Shown piece after piece: positions 34,600-40,309 of a stretch of 40,309 nucleotides of DNA. The DNA lies in NCBI GenBank assembly GCA_002455255.1, contig DKKL01000031.1, positions 51,961 to 92,269 of the forward strand, written 5' to 3'. The notes below the pieces were generated by a model. It had not been told where the DNA came from, made no database searches, and saw nothing but the letters and a program-made list of their open reading frames with translations. Every line of letters starts with the position of its first letter. Position 1 is the first letter of the stretch. This DNA comes from Candidatus Tepidiaquacellales bacterium UBA6667. GTDB taxonomy: Bacteria; Bacteroidota; Ignavibacteria; Tepidaquicellales; Tepidaquicellaceae. The position numbers and the translations under genes are program-made.

Positions 34600-36006
34600 T
34601 TAGTTTTGACAGGGTAAAAGTTCAACAACATTTTCCACGTGATAAGTATGAGGAAACATATCAACGGGTTGAACTCTTCCGAGTTTATAATTCCCTTTTC
34701 CACAGATAATTTTCAAATCACGTGCCTGCGTTGAAGGATTACAACTTATATACACAATTTTTTCGAGCTTAGTTTCACTTAAAATTTCACAAATTTCAGG
34801 ATGCAGACCGGCACGCGGCGGATCGAGAATAACCTTATTATAATCATTTATTTTTTCAGATAAAAGAAAATCTTTTATATCTGATTTTATAAAATGACAG
34901 TTTTCAATCCCGTTTAAATCTGCATTTTTGAATGCATCATTTATTGAAGATTCAACTAATTCAACCCCGGTAACTTTGTTAACATAACCGGAAATAAAAA
35001 GTGAGATAGCACCGGCACCACAATATAAATCTAATACGTTATCAGATATATCAAAGTCAGAGAACTTCACTGCAATTCTGTATAAATTTTCAGCTTGTTT
35101 GGAATTTGTCTGAAAAAATGAATTTGGAGATATTTGATAATTAATCAATTTACCTTCCTCAGTAGCAAGAGATTCGGTAATAATACCATCACCGTATAAA
35201 ACATATTCAGATTCGCCAACTGCGACCTGTGCTTTTTTAGTTGAGATAGAATTAACAATAGTAGTAATTTCGGGAATATAGAAAAGTATCGAATCTTTAT
35301 ATTCATTTATAAGAGATTCATCATAATTTTCAGTAATTAAATTTACCATTAATTCATTATTTTTAACCGATTGCCTAATAATTAAAAAGCGTAAATATCC
35401 TGAATGAGTTTTAGTGGAATATATGGAGGTATTACGTTCTTCAAAAAAATCGCGAGTGAAATTTAAAATTTTATTAGAAAGTTCAGATTGAAGATAACAG
35501 AATTTTACACTGACAATTTTAGAATGAAAGCCCGGTACGTGTAAACCGAGTGCAAAATTATTTTCAGTTTTTAGTTCGGGGTTTTCAATCCATAAATCAT
35601 CTGAAAAAGAAAACTCCATTTTATTTCTATAAAAAAAGGTATCAGGACTTTTAAGACAATCATTTTCCGGTATAAAAGGAAGGGATGCTAATCTGACAAA
35701 AGCATCGGTTAAGACATTTTCCTTAAATTTCAACTGTCCGTTATAGTTAAAATTTTGAATTTTACATCCACCACAAACACCAAAATGCATACAGTAAGGT
35801 TCTATTCTTCCTTTGGAAGGTTCGATGATTTCAATTAATTTAGCTTCGGCATAGTTTGATTTTATTTTTGTAATTTTAGATTTAATAATGTCGCCCGGTA
35901 AAGATTTGGGGACAAAGATAACAAAGTTTTCAGGAGTTCTTCCGATACCGACACCATCCGAATTTAAATCTTCAATCAATAAATCAATTAAATCACCTTT
36001 TTTCAT
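34600..36006 (-). CDS. rlmD: 23S rRNA (uracil-5-)-methyltransferase, RlmD/RumA family
   Basis: A SAM-dependent tRNA/rRNA uracil-C5 methyltransferase. The N-terminal TRAM domain spans about residues 1-60 (DLIEDLNSDGVGIGRTPE). Iron-sulfur ligands lie in YCMHFGVCGGCKIQNF (C72, C78, C81). The Rossmann part carries VLDLYCGAGAISLF, ILDPPRAGLHPE, and the catalytic cysteine region YISCNPSTQARDL. The 468 residues fit RlmD, which makes m5U1939 in 23S rRNA; RlmC or RlmCD specificity (U747/U1939) cannot be excluded. It lies divergent to kdsD across a 75-bp gap and ends 85 bp upstream of porX. Confidence 0.87.
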   Translation of the reverse strand: MKKGDLIDLLIEDLNSDGVGIGRTPENFVIFVPKSLPGDIIKSKITKIKSNYAEAKLIEIIEPSKGRIEPYCMHFGVCGGCKIQNFNYNGQLKFKENVLTDAFVRLASLPFIPENDCLKSPDTFFYRNKMEFSFSDDLWIENPELKTENNFALGLHVPGFHSKIVSVKFCYLQSELSNKILNFTRDFFEERNTSIYSTKTHSGYLRFLIIRQSVKNNELMVNLITENYDESLINEYKDSILFYIPEITTIVNSISTKKAQVAVGESEYVLYGDGIITESLATEEGKLINYQISPNSFFQTNSKQAENLYRIAVKFSDFDISDNVLDLYCGAGAISLFISGYVNKVTGVELVESSINDAFKNADLNGIENCHFIKSDIKDFLLSEKINDYNKVILDPPRAGLHPEICEILSETKLEKIVYISCNPSTQARDLKIICGKGNYKLGRVQPVDMFPHTYHVENVVELLPCQN

Positions 36007-36064
36007 AATTGCTATTTTTCACTCAATAATTAAATTTAAATAAACTATTTTTAAATTTACTTTT

Positions 36065-36072
36065 TATATTTG
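36065..36072 (+). promoter_or_regulatory. TAnnTTTG-type -7 element upstream of kdsD
   Basis: TATATTTG, identical to the element before the antiporter gene, lies 9 bp before the kdsD ATG in the 75-bp divergent gap. It matches the TAnnTTTG consensus; a clear -33 TTTG is not seen. Confidence 0.4.
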
Positions 36073-36081
36073 ATGAATTAA

Positions 36082-37068
36082 ATGAACAAATCTCAGGAAA
36101 CAATAATAAAAAACGGCAAAAAAGTAATTTCTATTGAAAGAAAAGCATTGGAAGACCTTGAAAAAAGATTTAAAAGCAAAGTGTTTTCTAAAAACTTCTC
36201 AGATGCAGTAGAATCAATATATAAATGCAAAGGAAAAATAATAGTAACGGGTATAGGCAAATCAGGGATAATAGCACAGAAGATAGTAGCAACTTTTAAC
36301 TCAACCGGAACTTATTCAATTTTTTTACACTCAGCGGACAGCATACACGGTGATTTAGGTATTCTGCGTGAAGATGATATTGTTATGATAATTTCTAAGA
36401 GCGGAGATTCAAAAGAGGTGAAAGAACTGATACAAGTATTTAAAAATCTTAAAATTAAAATAATTTCTATTTTAGGGAATGTAAATTCTGAGTTAGCCAA
36501 GTTATCGGATACGGTTCTGAATGCTTCAATAAAAGAAGAAGCATGTCCTCATAACCTTGCACCGACAACTTCAACCACAGTATCGCTTGTGATAGGAGAT
36601 GCACTTGCTGTATCATTATTACAAAAAAGAAATTTCAGAAAAGAAGACTTTGCATTTTTTCATCCCGGAGGAGTATTAGGGAAAAAACTATTGTTGAAAG
36701 TGGAAGACATAATGGTTTCCGGGAAAAACATACCATCAGTAGATGAAAAAGCAAATATAAAAGATGTTATATACAGAATATCTTCAGGAAGACTTGGATG
36801 TGTAGTGGTGGTGAGCGGAAAAAAAGTGAAAGGAATCGTAACAGATGGAGATATAAGAAGACTATTAGAGAAAAATTTGGAAATTAAAAATGTTAAAGCA
36901 TCAGAAGTTATGAGTAAAAACCCAAAACTAATCCCCAAAGAAACACTTGCACAAAGGGCATTAGAGATAATGGAAACAAATAAAATCACATCACTGATAA
37001 TTGCAGACAACAAAAATAATCTTTCAGGAATAATTCACATACATAAATTAATTGAACTTGGTCTTTAG
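36082..37068 (+). CDS. kdsD: KpsF/GutQ family D-arabinose 5-phosphate isomerase
   Basis: It interconverts ribulose-5-P and arabinose-5-P, the first step toward Kdo of lipopolysaccharide. The N-terminal SIS domain carries TGIGKSGIIAQKIVATFNSTG and the second block ISKSGDSKEVKELI, with the HPGGVLGKKL end signature. Two CBS domains follow (IMVSGKNIPSV and VMSKNPKLIPK regions), as in KdsD/KpsF. The 328 residues match. It heads a plus-strand run with lptC, a HerA-like ATPase and an aminotransferase. The lptC start lies inside its 3' end. Confidence 0.94.
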   Translation: MNKSQETIIKNGKKVISIERKALEDLEKRFKSKVFSKNFSDAVESIYKCKGKIIVTGIGKSGIIAQKIVATFNSTGTYSIFLHSADSIHGDLGILREDDIVMIISKSGDSKEVKELIQVFKNLKIKIISILGNVNSELAKLSDTVLNASIKEEACPHNLAPTTSTTVSLVIGDALAVSLLQKRNFRKEDFAFFHPGGVLGKKLLLKVEDIMVSGKNIPSVDEKANIKDVIYRISSGRLGCVVVVSGKKVKGIVTDGDIRRLLEKNLEIKNVKASEVMSKNPKLIPKETLAQRALEIMETNKITSLIIADNKNNLSGIIHIHKLIELGL

Positions 37069-37585
37069 AATATTATATTTTTTATCAATAATTATATTTA
37101 TTCAGGGTTGTGATGAAAACAAATATATACCTTCAAAAACCGACATAGATACTAAAGAACAACCTGACCAACAGAGCTGGAATCCGGTTGTAACTTTTTC
37201 AGATTCAGGGAAAGTAGTCGCAATACTAAAAGCAGGGTTTATAGCATATTTCAGCAGGATAGGGTTGACAAAAATAGACAGCGGGGCGATAGTTGATTTT
37301 TATAAAGACGGAAAAATTGTATCAACATTAACCGGAAAAAAAGGAACAGTATATGATGATACAAAAAATATAGAAATTACCGACAGTGTAAAAGTTGAAA
37401 GTGAAGATGGGAATACATTGGTAACTCAGAAATTACTTTGGCTTAATGCAGAAAAAAAAGTTACATCAGAAGAGTATGTAAAAATAACAACAAAGAATGA
37501 AATAATAGAAGGGATAGGATTTAAATCAGATCAGGATTTAAAAAATTATGAGATATATAAAGTAACAGGAACATTTTCAAAATAA
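37052..37585 (+). CDS. lptC: LPS export ABC transporter periplasmic protein LptC
   Basis: A periplasmic part of the Lpt bridge that takes LPS from LptBFG to LptA. The 177-residue protein begins with MNLVFRILYFLSIIIFIQGC, a hydrophobic anchor ending in a lipobox-like cysteine at residue 20. Bacteroidota-type LptC often looks like a lipoprotein. The core shows WNPVVTFSDSGKVVAILKAG and the repeating strands GKKGTVYDDTKNIEITDSV typical of the OstA/LptC beta-jellyroll. Translation starts at TTG (37052), overlapping kdsD by 17 bp; a second TTG at 37058 is possible. kdsD-lptC neighbours are common, which supports the call. lptA and lptB are not in the window. Confidence 0.88.
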   Translation: MNLVFRILYFLSIIIFIQGCDENKYIPSKTDIDTKEQPDQQSWNPVVTFSDSGKVVAILKAGFIAYFSRIGLTKIDSGAIVDFYKDGKIVSTLTGKKGTVYDDTKNIEITDSVKVESEDGNTLVTQKLLWLNAEKKVTSEEYVKITTKNEIIEGIGFKSDQDLKNYEIYKVTGTFSK

Positions 37586-37589
37586 ACTT

Positions 37590-39143
37590 ATGAGTAATAA
37601 AGATAAATTTACAGAGCAAATCCGTAATGGATATCAGATGAAAGGTGAAAGTATTTTATTAGGAAGCGCCATATATGAAAATGAAGCAATTAAAGGTTTG
37701 GATATCAGATTACCATTGAAAACACTGAACAGACATGGGCTAATATCAGGGGCAACAGGTACAGGAAAAACAAAGACACTGCAGATAATCGCCGAAGGAC
37801 TTTCATCAAAATCAATTCCGGTATTGATGATGGATATAAAAGGAGATTTATCAGGGTTAGCCAAACCCGGTGAATTAAATGATAAGATAAAGGATAGAAG
37901 TGATAAGATTGGAATAGAATATACACCGAAAGGATATCCGATAGAGTTTTTATCAATTTCGGAAGAAAACGGAGTAAGGATGAGAGCGACAGTTTCAGAA
38001 TTTGGTCCGATATTGCTTGGGAAGATGCTGGAGCTTAATGATACACAATCAGGAATTCTCTCGGTAATTTTTAAATATTGCGATGACAACGAACTTCCAT
38101 TACTTGATTTGAAAGATTTTAAAAAAATTTTACAATTCATAACAGAAGATGGTAAAAAAGTATTTGAAGATTCATATGGTAAAGTATCAACATCGTCAAT
38201 AGGAATAATTTTAAGGAAAATCATAGAATTAGAACAACAAGGAGCTGATAGATTTTTTGGTGAGAAGTCTTTTGAAGTAGAAGATCTGATTAGGATTGAC
38301 AGTAACGGGAACGGAATGATATCAATGATAAGATTAACAGATATACAGTCAAAGCCAAAATTATTTTCAACATTTTTGCTTTGTTTACTTGTTGAAATTT
38401 ATAACACGTTTCCGGAAGAAGGAGATTCAGACCAGCCAAAACTTGTAATTTTTATAGATGAAGCACATTTGATTTTTAGTGAAGCATCGGATGCACTTTT
38501 AAAACAGATAGAGACAATAATAAAATTAATCAGATCGAAAGGAGTAGGAATAATTTTTTGCACACAAAATCCTACAGACATACCGGAAATAGTTTTAAGT
38601 CAGCTTGGTTTAAAAATTCAACATGCATTAAGAGCATTTACTGCAAAAGACCGAAAGCAAATAAAACTGATATCTGAAAATTATCCATTGTCAGATTTTT
38701 ATAAAACTGAGGAATTACTTACAAGTTTAGGAACGGGAGAAGCGGCAATTACTGTTTTAACAGAGAAAGGAAACCCAAGCCCATTATCAGCAACATTATT
38801 AAAAGCACCGGAATCAAGAATGGATATATTGACAAAAGAGGAGATTGAAGAAATTGACAAAAGTTCTAATTTAATAAAAAAATATAATGAAGAGATAGAC
38901 AGAGAAAGTGCGTATGAAATATTAACGAAAAAATTAGAACTAAATAAAACAGTTGGAGATGAAAGTGAAAATGAATCTACAACAAAACAAGGAAGGAAAG
39001 AAAAGAGTACAGTGGAAAAAGTTTTTACGAGCACCACAGCAAGACAAGTAGGAAGGACAGTGGCAAGAGAAATAACCCGTGGAATATTGGGGGTAATCGG
39101 GATAGGCGGTTCATCAAGAAAGAAAAAAACAGGATGGTTTTAA
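37590..39143 (+). CDS. HerA-like ATPase of the DUF853/YjgR family
   Basis: A 517-residue P-loop ATPase of the HerA/FtsK-like superfamily. It has Walker A GATGTGKT (residues 54-61), MMDIKGDLSGLA, Walker B KLVIFIDEAHLIF, and the sensor-like FCTQNPTDIPEIVLSQLGLKI, followed by HALRAFTAKDRK. The last ~65 residues (LTKKLELNKTVGD to KKKTGWF) are charged and end in a glycine-rich segment with SRKKKTGWF. YjgR-like proteins are widespread; no clear cellular job is known to me, though the fold suggests DNA translocation. It is 4 bp after lptC and 4 bp before the next gene, so it is in the same mRNA as envelope genes. Confidence 0.88.
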   Translation: MSNKDKFTEQIRNGYQMKGESILLGSAIYENEAIKGLDIRLPLKTLNRHGLISGATGTGKTKTLQIIAEGLSSKSIPVLMMDIKGDLSGLAKPGELNDKIKDRSDKIGIEYTPKGYPIEFLSISEENGVRMRATVSEFGPILLGKMLELNDTQSGILSVIFKYCDDNELPLLDLKDFKKILQFITEDGKKVFEDSYGKVSTSSIGIILRKIIELEQQGADRFFGEKSFEVEDLIRIDSNGNGMISMIRLTDIQSKPKLFSTFLLCLLVEIYNTFPEEGDSDQPKLVIFIDEAHLIFSEASDALLKQIETIIKLIRSKGVGIIFCTQNPTDIPEIVLSQLGLKIQHALRAFTAKDRKQIKLISENYPLSDFYKTEELLTSLGTGEAAITVLTEKGNPSPLSATLLKAPESRMDILTKEEIEEIDKSSNLIKKYNEEIDRESAYEILTKKLELNKTVGDESENESTTKQGRKEKSTVEKVFTSTTARQVGRTVAREITRGILGVIGIGGSSRKKKTGWF

Positions 39144-39147
39144 CAAT

Positions 39148-40309
39148 ATGATACCAATATCAAAACCATCATTTGACAGTAAAGATTTAGAGATAATACA
39201 GAATCCACTAAAGTCAGGCTGGGTAGTTCAAGGTGAATACGTAAAGAAATTTGAAAAAATGTTTTGTGAATGGACAGGAGCGAAAAATGCCATAGCCGTA
39301 ACATCATGCACGACAGCATTGCATTTGGCATTAAGTGCATTGGGGATAAAAGATGGAGATGAAGTTATAGTTCCTTCATTCACCTGGATTTCGACAGCGA
39401 ACAGTATAGAATTTACAGGGGCAAAGCCGATATTCACAGATATAGAATTGGACACATTTAATATTGACATAAGAAGAATAAAGGAAAAAATTACAAACAG
39501 AACTAAGGCAATTATACCCGTTCATTTATTTGGATTGTGTGTTAATATGGAAGAGATACTGAAAATAGCAAAAGAATATAAATTGAAAGTTGTGGAAGAT
39601 GCGGCTTGTGGATTTGATTCATATTTCAAAGGGACACATTCCGGAAGGTTCGGAGATTTCGGGTGTTTTTCATTTCATCCGAGAAAATCAATAACAACAG
39701 GTGAAGGAGGAATGATTATTACCGATAATGATGAGATGGCAAAATTATGCAGGAGTTTACGAGATCATGGTGCGATTAAATCAGATTTTCAACGACACAA
39801 CGAAGAATATTCATTTTTGTTATCAGAATACCCTTATTTAGGTTATAATTACAGAATGACAGATATACAGGGAGCATTAGGTACGACACAGATGGAGAAA
39901 GCTGAGAAAATTATGAAAGATAAAAGAACGATTGCAAAAAAATATGATGAAGAGTTAAAAGATTTGAACGGAATAAATTTACCATATAAACATAAAGATT
40001 TTGTTCATGGATATCAATCATATGTATTGCTATTTAAATATGATGAGACTAAATATGAAAGCATAGAAAAGCAATCAGATATCAGGAATAAAATATTATC
40101 TGAAATGGAAAAAAAAGGAGTAATTACAAGACAGGGAACACACTGTGCAGCTTTACAAAAATATTATTCCGAAAAATATAAATACACTTCAAAAGATTTT
40201 CCGAATGGATATATGGCTGAAAAATTAAGCATTGCATTGCCACTTTATTCCGGAATGAACGAAGAAGAAGTTAAAAAAGTTATAAATACTTTCAGAGAAA
40301 CATATAACA
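39148..40309 (+). CDS. DegT/DnrJ/EryC1/StrS family aminotransferase, 3' end cut by window edge
   Basis: A PLP-dependent sugar aminotransferase that acts on nucleotide-linked keto sugars for LPS, capsule or O-antigen. The frame is open for 387 codons without a stop at the window end. Motifs are SGWVVQGEYVKKFE (residues 24-37), TSCTTALHLAL, VPSFTWISTAN, VVEDAACGFDS, and the Schiff-base lysine K180 in SFHPRKSITTGEGG. Then LGYNYRMTDIQGALG and the late RQGTHCAALQKYY and LSIALPLYSGM follow. Nearly all of the usual ~370-400 residue length is present. The start MIPISKPSFD is 4 bp after the ATPase stop. Which sugar it serves is unknown. Confidence 0.9.
   Translation, partial: MIPISKPSFDSKDLEIIQNPLKSGWVVQGEYVKKFEKMFCEWTGAKNAIAVTSCTTALHLALSALGIKDGDEVIVPSFTWISTANSIEFTGAKPIFTDIELDTFNIDIRRIKEKITNRTKAIIPVHLFGLCVNMEEILKIAKEYKLKVVEDAACGFDSYFKGTHSGRFGDFGCFSFHPRKSITTGEGGMIITDNDEMAKLCRSLRDHGAIKSDFQRHNEEYSFLLSEYPYLGYNYRMTDIQGALGTTQMEKAEKIMKDKRTIAKKYDEELKDLNGINLPYKHKDFVHGYQSYVLLFKYDETKYESIEKQSDIRNKILSEMEKKGVITRQGTHCAALQKYYSEKYKYTSKDFPNGYMAEKLSIALPLYSGMNEEEVKKVINTFRETYN

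Noticed and set aside
37634..38224. A 196-codon open frame antisense to the HerA-like ATPase gene
   Set aside because: It lies wholly opposite a clear P-loop ATPase with its motifs intact; low-GC antisense frames of this length arise by chance.

Overview
The window is low-GC DNA packed with housekeeping genes. It most likely comes from a member of the Bacteroidota/Chlorobiota/Ignavibacteria group, with Ignavibacteria as my best guess. The evidence is a type IX secretion (T9SS) C-terminal sorting domain with the QNYPNPFNP signature, a PorX-type response regulator/PglZ protein that controls T9SS in this group, a long-form IspG, a bacillithiol (BshA) gene, TAnnTTTG-like promoter elements and generally weak Shine-Dalgarno sites. 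The assignment is inference from gene content; no rRNA or tRNA gene was recognised.

Layout. Positions 1-623 hold the 3' end of bshA. Positions 654-5931 hold a minus-strand run: sugar-type nucleotidyltransferase, rhomboid protease, ispG, and a kelch-like T9SS-secreted protein. Positions 6202-6893 hold a lone nuoJ with a 56-residue membrane protein. Positions 6890-12904 hold an FAD dehydrogenase of the COG2509 type, a YiiX-like hydrolase, RNase G and Rho, all on the minus strand. A ChaA-like cation/proton antiporter (13162-14274) stands alone on the plus strand. Positions 14333-20019 hold sdhA and sdhB with a secreted protein gene between them, preceded by an HtrA-like protease with TPRs and an enoyl-CoA hydratase.

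Positions 20020-24427 are the only accessory-looking stretch. It holds a long noncoding gap, a small gene broken in a poly-A run, a second crotonase, the 3' remnant of an IS3-family element, an unrecognised lipoprotein, and a mosaic of hairpin-bearing intergenic repeats. Positions 24428-29142 hold a helical protein of unknown function, nhaA, a glmM-type mutase and a GlmU reduced to its uridylyltransferase domain. Positions 29416-32578 form a tight operon tsaE-tsaB-accD-panC-panD. Then come porX and rlmD on the minus strand, and on the plus strand kdsD, lptC, a HerA-like (DUF853) ATPase and a DegT/DnrJ-type aminotransferase that runs off the window.

The genes form several themes. Envelope biogenesis is represented by kdsD-lptC, DegT, glmM/glmU and the nucleotidyltransferase. 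T9SS secretion is represented by porX and a cargo protein. Central metabolism is represented by sdhAB, nuoJ, crotonases, accD and panCD. RNA maintenance is represented by rng, rho, rlmD and tsaBE. I did not find a convincing new defence or mobile system. The most useful leads are the frameshifted coupled gene at 20872-21154, the intrinsic terminator abutting the tsaE start codon, the sdhA/secreted-protein/sdhB arrangement, the lone nuoJ with its small partner, the acetyltransferase-less GlmU, and two families of dispersed intergenic repeats.
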